Source: Spisula solida (taxonomy: Eukaryota > Mollusca > Bivalvia > Venerida > Mactridae). From it: DNA of 64,000 nucleotides. The notes beneath the pieces were generated by a model, which saw only the letters and a program-made list of their open reading frames with translations, had not been told where the DNA came from and did not search any database. The stretch covers positions 12,778,501 to 12,842,500 of the forward strand of contig OX365945.1 of assembly GCA_947247005.1 (NCBI GenBank), written 5' to 3'. Shown here one piece after another: positions 11,687 through 21,934 of this stretch; positions within the stretch are counted from its first letter, which is position 1, and every line of letters begins with the position of its first letter. The position numbers and the translations under genes are program-made.

Positions 11687-11695
11687 CTATTTATA
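11687..11695 (-). promoter_or_regulatory. TATA-box-like motif upstream of the candidate exon
   Basis: The minus strand reads TATAAATAG here. A transcription start 25-30 bases downstream would fall near 11660, before the shared TGACGTCAT (complement near 11628-11636) and the first ATG at 11560. The 45.4-kb copy has TTATAAG (complement of 45403-45409) at the matching place. The 62.9-kb copy reads TTTAGAAGC there. AT-rich DNA makes TATA motifs common, so this is suggestive only. Confidence 0.25.
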
Positions 11696-11699
11696 CAGT

Positions 11700-12379
11700 A
11701 GTTACTGATATATAGGTTAACATGCACGTACAATGTAATAACCGGAACAAATGTGTGACACCAATGTCTTGGTGAGCACAAAAAGAGCCTATAGGCATAG
11801 TACAGTGTTTCATTATCACGAGAAGTTAATAAATGGTAGCGTAGACGCATTCCAATAAACAAACATACTTACTAATGTGTTATGCAATCTTTCTACCCCT
11901 TACAGGCTTTTGGATTCATTCTGCATCGGCCAATTCGTCTGTTCATTGGTAAAGTTTGTCATCGCCATTTCTCTGCAATCACAGGTATGACATTAACGTA
12001 TGTGCGTTCAAGCGGAAAGTCATACTTTGATCAACTGTCACTGATTGTTGCTCTTCAAGATTGACGTCCACGCGACAACGAGGCCCAGCATACACACCTA
12101 AGGAGGACATGATATTCGTTAATCGAAAAGTTTTAACTAAGTACATGAACTAGTGATTCCTAAATATTTTATGTTATGTAATGAAATATGATAACATATT
12201 ATAATACACCTTTTAACTACATTCGTTGCCAATTTGAACAAAACACACCAGATAAATACTGTGAGTGTACAATTTGAGTTAATGCACAGTTATGAGTGCC
12301 GCTAATTGTATTGTAGTAGAAACTAGTATCTGCTAAAGTCAGCAGCATGTTCACACAACCGACCCTATCAATCTAAATT
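11700..12379. other. Copy-specific stretch inside the old duplication
   Basis: No clear match to the corresponding part of the 45.4-47.0 kb copy was found, and I see no gene or TIR pair. The 60-codon plus-strand frame near 11882 is at chance length. Confidence 0.4.
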
Positions 12380-12590
12380 CCTTCCCATTACCAGTCTGGT
12401 AGAGTAAACGTAAATACATAATGCCATAATATAGAGTGACAATTGAAAATGCCTGTGGCATTGTAGACCAGTTAACAGCAAGACATGGTGTGTAAATGAA
12501 CCTTACAGAACTAAAAAATGACCAAGCTTATATTTTATGCTCGCTTGAAGGCAAAGTGTAAGTAACTTCTGCGCTAATTGCAATTTCTTC
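12380..12590. repeat. Paralogous block, segment 2
   Basis: ATATAGA-TGACA, CCTGTGGCAT, GACCA and CCAAGCTT...TTATGCT-GCTTGAAGGCAA occur in the same order and orientation as at 46970-47165, at roughly 75-80 percent identity. This continues the colinear old duplication. Confidence 0.7.
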
Positions 12591-12894
12591 CTCTGTTATT
12601 CCTTACGTTCTCTTAACTTGTTTTGAAAATACATGAAGTTAAGGCTTCGCTATATCCATAGATATTTTGATTTGCATTATAATAACGCAGTTCTACATGT
12701 GTGTACGCTAATATTTCATTATGAGCTGATGGCAGTGTTTTGTATTGTAGCAGCGGTACATGTGTTAGAGATAACAATCATTTCCTCTCATCTACTCACC
12801 AAATATTACTTAGCTTGCTTCCTACTTTGACAAAGGCATCTGTCACAATATAAAAGTTTAAATTATTGGCTGTTTGCTCAAAAAAATTATATTA

Positions 12895-13200
12895 AGTCAG
12901 ACAGGAAAGGCAGCACTCAACTTAACCAGCCGAGCACAGAAAACATTAAAACACACAAAGCACAATGCCCAGCTGAACCAACCGAGCACAGGAAACATAA
13001 AACATAAAGACACAATGCTCAACTAAACAAGCGCAGATCCGCCCAAGTCCAAGCTATCGAAAAGTACAATAAATTGTAACTAGCTGAATGACCCAGTTTC
13101 CACAGCAAAAGGACTATATTACCCCGCTTTAGCTGTAAGAAATCTTAAAACGAAGAAGTGCCCAACACACTACCGACCAAGAAAATTAAACACTCCTTGT
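12895..13200 (-). repeat. Interspersed repeat 'GCTCGGCTGGTTAAG', inverted relative to its paralogue
   Basis: The minus strand of this segment matches the plus strand of 47350-47660 at about 90 percent or better. Examples are AGCTTGGACTTGGGCGGATC, TTTAATTTTCTTGGTCGG and GGTTAAGTTGAGTGCTGCCT. Related fragments lie at about 49660-49865 and 59060-59290. The neighbours of this segment are duplicated in direct orientation, so it was either inverted locally or inserted separately. I do not recognise the family. Confidence 0.75.
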
Positions 13201-13928
13201 CTCATTGTTTAAAAGCTGAATAGAAAAGATTCAGCAAACAAAAGGCAGAAATCCTACGCTGAATGACCTAGTTACAACAGTAAAACTGCTGAACTACATA
13301 GTTTTAGCAGCATTTAGTCTCAACAGTTAAGTAACAGTATTAAAACGTTGAAAGGCCCGATTTCAGCAACAAAAAATCAGAAAACCTTAAGACGAGTGAC
13401 CCAGTTTCAATAAGTAAAATGACGTAATTGAACAAATCGAGATATGACGTAATGAACAAGTCATTAAGAATTGCAAGCAATACAGAAGTCCCCTACCGGT
13501 TTAAAGCTATTTTCAATGTGTCTGTTGCCATAGCAACCACAATTCCCGTCAGAACCAAAACTGACGGACTGATGGCAAACCATTAGTCCCCTCCGGTCAA
13601 AAACCGGTACAAACCATACACTGAATATCACCATGGCCAGCAAGCAATAACCACTAAGATAAATAGCCGTCATAAATAGACGAATAGTTGTTGATTCAGT
13701 TATCGATGGTTGGTAATATGCGATATGAATTTACCAAGCAACTTGTTTGTGTAATATTTGGCCTAACCAATCACGAAATACCATGTTGTATAATCGGTTA
13801 TTGACTACAATGAGTCTAAAATCCTTAAAGGTTGTGTATGCTCAGTTCAAAGCTATCCATGTTCAAAAGCCGAAAACATGAGTAATTATTATAGATGGAA
13901 GACTGGACAATTTGGAGCCTTGAATCAC
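13201..13928. repeat. Degenerate ~90-bp units and short palindromes
   Basis: Versions of GCTGAATGACCCAGTTTC-CAGCAA recur near 13083, 13257 and 13389, suggesting a worn tandem array that continues the neighbouring repeat. Around 13488-13612 there are short inverted pairs: CCGTCAG/CTGACGG (about 13544-13566) and ACCGGTTT/AAACCGGT. No host gene is visible. Confidence 0.4.
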
Positions 13929-14170
13929 TAGGGTACTGTTTTATCAAAGCATTTACGGAAATCGTAAAGTTACGCACAAATTTAGATTCATTATAATTCT
14001 TGAACAACTGCAAGTCGATGACGGATATGGTTTGTAGGAGTTGATTAACTGAAGCATTATTAATATTGCAGCTCCATTTACTACACTTTTTACTTGTAAA
14101 CATATTATAATAATTCACATTTGAGCGTAACTTGAAGATTTTCGTAAGTGCTTTGATAAAACAGTAACTA
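13929..14170. mobile_element. 242-bp MITE with ~40-bp TIRs
   Basis: The ends are TAGGGTACTGTTTTATCAAA at 13929 and, inverted, TAGTTACTGTTTTATCAAAG ending at 14170. The inverted match extends about 40 bp to AGTTACGC on both sides. A related end lies near 32088 (TGTACTGTTTTATCGAAACA). No clean target duplication is visible and there is no transposase. The 97-codon minus-strand frame overlapping it is incidental. Confidence 0.65.
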
Positions 14171-14423
14171 GGTACCTTAGACTAACAATTACCAGAATCT
14201 CAGAAACTCGTTTGATGTGTGACGTTTCTTGTACCTTTCCTCAAAGTGAATACTGTATATGTAGCGCACAGATAATCCACAGTCACAGAGAAATGGCGGC
14301 AGTGCCTAGCCTATCACGCAAACCGTATTAAGTCATTCTTCGTTGGATCATGAACAAACAATGCTTTGAATGCTACGGTACACGTGTTTTAATTACTAAA
14401 AGAGTGCTAGAGTACAATCAGCG

Positions 14424-15475
14424 TAATTAACAACTAACACATCCCACCGGCGTTTCTATTAGTATCCCGGATAAAAGGCGGCAAGCAAAACCACCTGTAT
14501 ATTATTCAAGGCTCATTCACCTTACATAGACAATTTGATTGGTCTGGTCAAATCAAACCAGTCAATCACGAATACAGACATGACATTGGCTCACGGTCAA
14601 AATCACTGCTTTCACATTATTGTATCCAGGGTTTCAACAGTATTGCTACGTGCTGCTATTTCTGCACTGTATTTGGTTCATGGTATTGGGGTATTTAACT
14701 AACAGTTGGTGTATCATGTAAATTCGAACGTATGTTCAAAGTGACCATTTGCCGAGCCCATTTGAGTACACATATACGACACAGTCATTTCAGAACCGTT
14801 ATTGTTATTGTCGAGTTGACATTGTTTTGTACAATTGTCATACTTAATAATTCAGTTTCTATCATTTCTGAGCATTACTATTATCAGGAAATACTCGTAC
14901 AGTTATGGCATGCTCGTTTAAGGTGCAACTGCTAAACAATACAGCATCTTTCGTGCAGACTCATTATGCACACATTTCTACTGAATGTAAAATTAATGCT
15001 GATATAACTTAAGATTGGTTCCCAATATGTGTTACCTCCATTTGTTTCAATTCAACGAATCATTGAAGAAATGTAGAAGAAAAAGAAACATATTTCGTTT
15101 CCGTCAATAATACGAACAGCATGGTCAGCACATCATCGAACCTCGCGTGACAGAATGCATTTGAATTAAAGAAATCCATTTCGACTACATGCAGAAATTC
15201 GAGAGAATGAACTTTAGTTACACGTATTTGTGAGAATATTTTGTTTTGCATGTCGTGGGATGTTTTAATGGGTAAAACCTTTTTAGATCTGCGTTTTTGT
15301 AAGCAATTTAAGTATGCATTATGATGTGTCGGCTGCATGGCCTGTCATTCACAGTAGAGCATTGCTATGGGCGTGTCATTGATATCTTCCATTTGTCAGA
15401 GTCCAAAGGTGATTATAATCAGGATTTTGAATATTACGGATGTTTTTGGATGGCAATCTCGCAAATAAATTTATT
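14424..15475. repeat. Paralogous block, segment 3
   Basis: The segment matches 47857-48915 in order and orientation, for example GGTCTGGTCAAATCAAACCA at about 14539 and 47999, and GGATGTTTTAATGGGTAAAA near 15258 and 48694. Identity is about 75-80 percent by eye. The 104-codon frame in the later copy (47992-48306) is broken here by a one-base shift, so coding is unlikely. Confidence 0.8.
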
Positions 15476-16929
15476 TAACCAATGATGTAAGCATTCGGCG
15501 AGTATCTGAATTATGGACAGCTTCTCTTATTAAATTAGGGAGAGTGAACCATGGGTAGCTAGCTTTGAAATAACATCTTGTTTTCATTGTTTTGAATCCC
15601 ATGCCCTCTATACATACTTTATTATTAATTAATTTATTATTACCGTTCTTTTCGTTTTTGTTGGTCGTTCTGTCATTGGAATCTGATTGTTTTTCTTTCA
15701 TGTGTTCTTCCAGTTCTGCACCTTCTCGGCGTATATTCGTCCACGCACCAGTATATTCCACAAAATGCAATGGGTGTCACTGAATGGACTTCGTAAAGCC
15801 TAATTATAACATTCAACAATCCAAATAAGTCAAACCTATGCTGCTAATCAATCATAAAACACCAATTTAACGACCGCCTTTCTTAATCAGTTCAGTTGTT
15901 TGAAATGGAACGTACTTCTAAAGAAAAGAATAGAATACAACACTTTGTTGTTAGACAATGCTAAAGCATCATGAGGCAAAGCAATCGACAGATAGAAGCT
16001 CTATTTCTTTTTTATTGTAATAAAGAATTAATATCTAGGTCAGATTCAGTCATTTGAGGCTTGTACTAATATCGAGACACTACGACTAAAGTTGAGTTAC
16101 AACGTTCCTTACCCATATACTCAAACATGATTAATCTAGTGATTTAGAAGTATTCGCAATAGTCTGTACAAAATGTCAGTGGAAGAATATACCACATCCC
16201 GTCCATTTAACTCGGTCATCCGGATGAAGCTAGTTTGATTCCTTGTTTAGGACTCCATAACTTAGCCGGGCTAAAGAAGTTGGTAGAGCATTAGACTGTC
16301 ATAAGGATGGTTCGATTCCTAGTTTGGACATTTACTGGGGTATTTTCATCCTCCCATATCCTGCAACCAATAGATCCCTTTGAAGGCTATAAATACTCTG
16401 TACCTCTACTAGACAAGTGCATAAAACACACTAAAATACTGTATATAAATACAAATGTACACGAATTATTGCTGTCGTTTCATAACACCCAAAACACTGA
16501 AGTTTAGTCATTGTAAAATAAGGTGTAAAGATGCGTTATCCCGACCGTTTTAGATTTGATCCAACGGTTTATGATGTGTCATAGTTTTGAGGACGCCCAT
16601 ATGGAAATTATAGAAAATATTCTGCTTGTTTACATACTTGTCAATAGTACTTAATATAATTATTAATATCCTGCGGACAATTCGCAACATGCTTTCACCA
16701 GTTTTTCCGCAATAAAATGATTGTTACATACATCTCCGTATGCTTTATGTAAATATAGAGGATATAACCAAAGGCAATATAACTAGATAGTTCGGTCATG
16801 AAGTCCAATCATAGCTCTCTCATATGTTTACAGGTTTAAGAATTTATTAGGTACACCGAACGGAGCTGTAAGAATGCAGTGCTCAGTATAGCGCAATATA
16901 TATGTATACATGTATACAGTAAGTATTCA
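15476..16929. other. 1.45-kb stretch present only in the first copy
   Basis: The corresponding interval of the 49-kb copy is only about 370 bp and does not match, so this is an insertion here or a deletion there. It contains a tRNA-like SINE head at 16264-16328. No TIR pair bounding the whole insertion was found. Confidence 0.5.
16264..16328 (+). repeat. tRNA-derived SINE head (degenerate)
   Basis: AGTTGGTAGAGCATTAGACT is a typical D-arm to anticodon-arm stretch with an intact box A core. GGTTCGATTCC (16309-16319) is a near-perfect box B. The 3' half of the anticodon arm and the variable loop are missing, so it cannot fold as a functional tRNA. Confidence 0.55.
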
Positions 16930-17216
16930 ATAAGAATGCTGATTTTACTGACAGTAAAACTACACTCTGATATAAACAACATACTATACAAGTATGTAAG
17001 TCAGACGCTACAATTAAGAAATGTAGTAGATATATAAAAATAGCTTTTATACCACACAAGTGTCTTCCACACCACTGTTGATAAGCATATGAACTGATTG
17101 GATACGACTGGAAACGTTACCGAGGTGTGGGAACTTCATAACTACCATGTTTTGCTACAAACTGTCCATGTATATAATGTCTGGATGTCAGACTGGGCTG
17201 TTACATCATATGACAT

Positions 17217-17471
17217 GTGATATATCGCTTGCTTAGAATTAGAAGGTCGTACGACCTTATCAGACTCATGCGTACTTGAAATCTGGATTTCAATGCGCTT
17301 CTTATGAGCTTATTGTCATGAAAATCGAAAGGGGTCAAGTTGACCAGACTGAAGTTTAAAAAGCTTTTTTCATTAAGTTAAGAATAGTTTTATGACGTTT
17401 TATTCTTGTTTTCTAAAAATATAGATTTTTTGTTCTTACGACCGCCTAATTCTAAGCCAGCGATATATCAC
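17217..17471. mobile_element. 255-bp MITE with ~38-bp TIRs, absent from the paralogue
   Basis: The ends are GTGATATATCGCTTGCTTAG and its inverted partner GTGATATATCGCTGGCTTAG. The match continues through AATTAG and GGTCGTA. The paralogous sequence at about 49550-49575 passes from ATCATATAGCATTCAATATA straight to GGTCACTCGGCAA without it, so an approximate empty site is visible. It carries no frame. Confidence 0.75.
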
Positions 17472-17520
17472 TCTGCAATTTCAGGGTCCATCACTTATTT
17501 CTAGGACTTATACCATCTAG

Positions 17521-17706
17521 ATGAATTATGACACCTTATGTTTGTACAACAGCTACTTAAGCTTTGGCAATGTTCCGAATTTGGATAAAAGATTAAGTCA
17601 TAGGGGAATGCCACATATTCACATTGACAGACAATATCTTATGGTCAAGTTACTTTATGATAATTTGAAAGGAACGTATGTTTTGCTGAAAGAATTCATT
17701 AAATAA
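17521..17706 (+). CDS. Small frame with a C-terminal half shared with the paralogue (low confidence)
   Basis: The 61-codon frame MNYDTLCLYNSYLSFGNVPN... ends ...YDNLKGTYVLLKEFIK and TAA. The matching place in the later copy (49890-50054) is open in the same register over the last 43 codons and ends at the same TAA after ...SDNWKGTCVLLTDVFK. In the middle two small indels compensate so that the frame is restored. Upstream sequences diverge and there is no signal peptide or recognisable domain. This could be the tail of a dead gene family or coincidence. I cannot name a product. Confidence 0.2.
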   Translation: MNYDTLCLYNSYLSFGNVPNLDKRLSHRGMPHIHIDRQYLMVKLLYDNLKGTYVLLKEFIK

Positions 17707-18335
17707 AAAATACAAAAGACAATAACATACAGTTTTGAAACAACGGAGTACCTTATTCTAAAAAAATAATGCCTTTTCTATTTGGCTGGAAATCAGAACA
17801 CAAAGAGTCTTACAGTATCGACTATTTCCGCGAGCATCAATGACCATGTAATGACACAGTTCAACAAAAGGCAAAAACTACATAACATTAAAGCGAAACC
17901 CTTGTCACATCATGTTATACAAAATGTCTAACTTGATATATCATTAAATGATGTAATTACACTATACAAAACATAAGGAGAATCTCAGCAGATAAAAACG
18001 GCAATTAGGTAACACAAGAGAGAGTTTGCTGTCTGACAGAGAGTTCATATTGATTACACATCGTCTGGTCAACACATTGTACGTACCAATAAAGAAATGG
18101 CTATTGCAAATTAATGCTAAATACAATAACAGAGGCACCACAATAGATTTGCTAGTTCGGCAAGTGACGTCGTATAGCGTGTCTTCACGTTGATAGCGAA
18201 CACGGTTTCACGAGAAAACAGCAGGTCATTTCTTCACTTCAAACCGAAACTTTATTTCAAAGTTATTCTAGAAGTCATTCAGATTTGATAAATGTTATAT
18301 AGTAGACATAGGAAAGGAAACCGGTATCATCATAC

Positions 18336-18480
18336 AGGGTGTCCCAAAAAAAATGGGGACCTACCTAAAACCCCTATAACTTATTTAATTCGTAATGAAT
18401 TTGACTGTTTTTTGTGAGAGTGTGTAAAGTGATCTCTTCTTCTAAAATAGGTTTTCATTGATATGTTTTGCGTTAAAAAC
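18336..18480 (+). mobile_element. Single mariner-type end
   Basis: TACAGGGTGTCCC followed by AATGGGGACCTACC is a typical left terminus of marine-invertebrate mariner-like elements. I found no matching inverted end downstream, so the element is truncated or its partner has decayed. It lies exactly at the edge of the duplicated block. Confidence 0.45.
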
Positions 18481-18720
18481 ACCTACACTGTATACAACCA
18501 TAGTATCAGTTGGAACTAGAACAATGGTGAAAATAGCAGTGTATATACTACCAGTAGTATTGAGGTTTACGTACACTGTACACTATACACGCTCTTGCAC
18601 AGAAACAGACCACTTCTTCACCATAGTTGTCTTGGGAGATCAACATTTAAACGAGTCTAGAAAACACAGGTTATTAAGCGAGCCTTGGATGTAGGATCAG
18701 CAGAATAAATATAATTTACA
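18481..18720. repeat. Dispersed repeat shared with about 54817-54900
   Basis: TACACTGTATACAAC, GGAA-T, GTGAAAATA-AG and GGTTTA-GTACAC occur in the same order at both places, at perhaps 65-70 percent. No class can be assigned. Confidence 0.4.
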
Positions 18721-18795
18721 TCATCTCTTCTGTAAATTCTTAGCCCAACGAGCATTTCTGTCACGTGAAGTCTACAAAAATATGGAAATTCCACA

Positions 18796-19010
18796 GCTTA
18801 CCCAACGACGACGACAGGCCGTGTTTGGTTTTAAATCGGCCATCTTTTTCTCGCATATTTTCCCATCCTCGAATCTTGCTCTTGTATGAGCCTTTTGTTT
18901 GTTCTTACCTTAATGGTAATGGCAGCTCGCGAAGAGGTTTTGCAGCAGACAGAGGAAGATCTCGCCGGAGCGGCGACCTAAAAAGCTGAGCGAATCACAC
19001 GCGGCTACGA
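18796..19010 (-). promoter_or_regulatory. GC-rich patch with splice-donor and start-codon context on the minus strand
   Basis: This patch is clearly richer in G+C and CpG than its surroundings. On the minus strand it contains CCATTAAG|GTAAGAAC (GTAAGAAC is the complement of 18901-18908), a good 5' splice site. Further on, AAAAGATGGCCGATTT puts an ATG (18843-18841) in strong Kozak context with a YY1-like AAGATGG core. That ATG opens 14 codons (MADLKPNTACRRRW) up to a second donor, TGG|GTAAGC (18796-18801). It resembles the 5' end of a gene or an alternative first exon, but no downstream exon was found. Confidence 0.22.
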
Positions 19011-19019
19011 AAACTAATC

Positions 19020-19130
19020 AAACCGTCCGGACTATTTAACTTCCGTCTGGACTATTTAAAGTCCGGTCAATTCGTACCTTAACACATCGTACCCAATTAA
19101 TTTGTACCTCAAAACATCGTACCCAACAAA
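19020..19130. repeat. Short tandem and inverted repeats
   Basis: GTCCGGACTATTTAA and CGTCTGGACTATTTAA occur in tandem, the second followed by AGTCCGG. TCGTACC-TTAACACATCGTACCCAA and TTGTACCTCAAAACATCGTA then form a second two-copy repeat of about 29 bp. Confidence 0.55.
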
Positions 19131-19245
19131 CAGCGCAGCTTCGAGCCAGAATAAAATGGATCAATTAATATTGATGAATTAATCCTGATTATTCTTGCTT
19201 AAGAGTATTTTCACCATGGGTGAAGTTCTTGAAATTTGTAAAGAA

Positions 19246-19345
19246 TTGTGAAGTGATTTTTTGTTTTTGGCATCAGTGACTTATAAACACTTCAGCTAGA
19301 AAAGCGACTGGTTCATCAACTGATGAATAGTATGAAACATCAAAA
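19246..19345. repeat. Dispersed repeat shared with about 120-250
   Basis: CAGTGACTTATAAACACTTC, followed by a -CTGGTTCATCAA- and a TAATAG/GAATAG phrase, matches 164-245 in direct orientation. The class is unknown. Confidence 0.4.
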
Positions 19346-19720
19346 ACTGCAATACTACTCGTATTTCTATTGAAGAAAGCGCTGACATAAGAATGAACCT
19401 AATGATAAAAAAACCCATTTTATGCAAGCAACAGTCGCAACCATTCTTGGGTACCTTGGTTTTATCACTGACCACTAAATTTCGCTTTGTAGTTTCCTCA
19501 TAAAATATCTTTACATCTTTGGTGACATTATGCTATACATTGATGTTTCTCTCTTTCCTTTGTAATATAAATATTTGTCGATACAGAATTAGTGTCATGA
19601 TAATGTATCCGGGCCGACTCCATTTACGACGGAAATATTGGACATTAAATATAAGACAAAATATATTAACAGATGTATCAATACGTACGCAATATCCTAA
19701 CGCGGTCACATTCAGCAGTA

Positions 19721-20694
19721 CGAGGGCCGTTCATTTAATACCCGGATGATCGTTGTGGTTGGACAACTAATACACTAATACACGAAATTTCAACTTGTTG
19801 CGACGAAGGCTTTACATACTATTAGTGTTTTAATAAGTACGAGTTACGCGAGTCGGCCCAAGTCGACGTCAAAATATTGTGACGTTACGCCATTTTCGCT
19901 CCTAAAACGCAACACTATTTCTCCATTTGATCATCGTTTTGGAGCAATAAAGTCATGCGAGCACACCAATTAAACATTTTAAGATGATCGGTAGTGATGT
20001 TAAATGCTATATCCACGATAATTTCGCATGATCTCGTATTCACTATATGAGTTTTTTTCAAGTAGTGTTTATCATCTAACAGGTGTTTAACCGACGACAC
20101 TTTCCCGTTTCTGACGTAAGATTGGCCAGGCCTCGGATCATCGCGGAATGATTCTTGTCATCACGGAATCGTTTAAAAGCAGAAATCCAGCGATACAAAT
20201 ATTCCCATAAGGCTTCTCTAAGATAGATTCTATAGTTTTATAGGTGTATGACCAATAATTTTACGAAATTGTGTCATAATCCGTTTTTTTCCTAAAAAAT
20301 TCGATTCCATTGCGTTATTTACGGAAACGCACCCGATGTCACTAAACAACGTTTCAAACACAGTAACAGTACAGAAAATACAACAAACGTTATAAAAACG
20401 TTACGTAGATGTAGACATAACGTTATCTAAAATTTTCAGTTGAAAAAAGGGAATTTTACTACGAACCCTGCCACATCAACACTCATAAGTTCATAAAGAA
20501 CTTGGGTTGGGCCGGGTAGCCCTTTGTTGGGTTACTATAGTAACCACAGTTTGTATTCGGTTGGATGAAATTATACAAAATTTTGTCAAATAATCAAGTT
20601 GGTGTGTAAGTCCTATTAAACGAAAATTCATTAACATTGCATGTTTCAATCAAGCGCTATGGAGATAGTCCGGGTATTAAATGAACGACCCTCG
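19721..20694. mobile_element. 974-bp non-autonomous mariner-type element
   Basis: The inverted ends CGAGGGCCGTTCATTTAATA (19721) and CGAGGGTCGTTCATTTAATA (complement, ending 20694) match at 25 of 26 positions or so and are flanked by TA (19719-19720, 20695-20696). The CGAGGGYNGTTCA end is shared with the 52346-53681 mariner, but the rest of the end differs. No transposase similarity was seen in either strand, so it is a deleted or MITE-type derivative. Confidence 0.75.
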
Positions 20695-20984
20695 TATAAA
20701 GTGTACATATTGAGGATAATTGGTTCGCAAAAATAATACGTGGATACGTATCCTTACAATCGTGAAATGACAGGCTTGTGTGACACTGATAATATCGCTA
20801 CTTAAGCAGATAATTCCAAATTGCATATATGTCACTGTGATGATGGCCATTCCTATGATGTTGCCAAAGAGAGGACGCTAACCTCATAGTATTGTCTGCA
20901 ATTTGATCGACACGTAATTTATTAACACTAAATTCTACTGGTCGGACACAAGAGAATACTGTATGTAGCTTTAGGCAAATGTCA

Positions 20985-21905
20985 ACGAACCTTGTATGTA
21001 AGTGCATGACCCTAGAAAGTAAATAATTGAAAGGCGTCTTACGAGTTATTGTCGTGTGTAATTTATCACCACTACAACGACCATATTTTATAAGTGACAC
21101 ATGTCGCCTAGGTTTGCCGCATATAAAACCTTTCTCCAAAATACCCAATAAATTCATGCGATATAAGGCACTAACCTTGTATTGCCCATGAATGTACCAG
21201 CAATTTCCTTAATGATTTAATGACGTGCGAAAATCGTAAATTGACGTTATTATCCGTAACTATCGTTTTTTGACAACTGACGATAAAAGAATATTCCCTC
21301 GTTAATAATAATATCAAATCTTCTTAACAAAATAACGACACGTAAAACAGTATAATACAACAGAAAGGAATTGGGAAAAAGATAATTTAACAGAATCGTC
21401 TGCCATTTCATTGCATCCGGGGATTTTCATCTGACGTGCACAATAAGTTGATACTACACCAAACGCGTTTTAACCAAAGCTTAGAACACTTGAAACTTTA
21501 CTTAACAAAACGATGAACAATGAATCTCTTTTCAAATGTCAACGAACCTTATATATAGTTGTAATAAGTAAATAATTTGGAAAGTGTGCCTCTGTGTTGT
21601 TTTCGTGTGTAATCGATCACCTCTTTAACGACCGTATTTTATAAGTGACACATGTCGCCAAAATTCGCTGTATATAAAACCTTTCTCGAAATTAACCAAA
21701 CGAATCAAGAAGTTTACAAAAAGGCACAAACGAGTTGTGTTTATGTTCCGGCATTTTTCTGAAGAATTTAATGCATATTGACGTTATTTTGCCGCACCTA
21801 TCATCTTTGACAATTGACGATAAGAGAATATTCCCTGGTTAATATATGAGTTTCAAATATACTCATCAAATGTCGACACATGCAAAATAATGTTACTGTG
21901 AGGAA
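20985..21905. repeat. Two-copy tandem duplication, unit ~553 bp
   Basis: AATGTCAACGAACCTT, TATTTTATAAGTGACACATG, TATAAAACCTTTCTC and GACGATAA-AGAATATTCCCT occur in the same order from 20985 and again from about 21536. Identity is about 75 percent. The 119-codon minus-strand frame at 20798-21157 covers part of the first copy only and is not kept in the second, so it is probably not coding. Confidence 0.7.
21395..21475. repeat. Dispersed repeat shared with 26405-26485
   Basis: TCTGCCATTTCATTGCATC, GGGGATTTT and CTGACGTGCACAATAAGTTG match TCTGGCATATCATTGCATT, GGGGATTTT and CTGACGTTCACAATAAGTTG at 26405-26485 in direct orientation. Function and class are unknown. Confidence 0.55.
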
Positions 21906-21934
21906 TAAAAATACAGGTTATGTAATAGGGATTC

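Larger units (their letters stand above)
16930..18336. repeat. Paralogous block, segment 4
   Basis: The segment matches 49285-50895 apart from the MITE at 17217-17471, which is absent from the later copy. Examples are CTACAAACTGTCCATGT, AAAGAAATGGCTATTGCAAA and GAGAATCTCAGCAGATAAAA. Similarity stops exactly where a mariner-type end (TACAGGGTGTCCC) begins at 18336, so that insertion came after the duplication or replaced its edge. Confidence 0.8.

Noticed and set aside
15471..15783. 99-codon minus-strand frame and overlapping plus-strand frame
   Set aside because: Lies at the edge of the copy-specific interval, lacks domains, and both strands are open over a T-rich/A-rich stretch, typical of composition-driven frames.
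16264..16328. Functional tRNA gene with a GTC anticodon
   Set aside because: Part of the anticodon arm and the variable loop are missing, so no cloverleaf can form.
20798..21157. 119-codon minus-strand frame
   Set aside because: Covers the first unit of a two-copy duplication, and the aligned second unit does not keep the frame.
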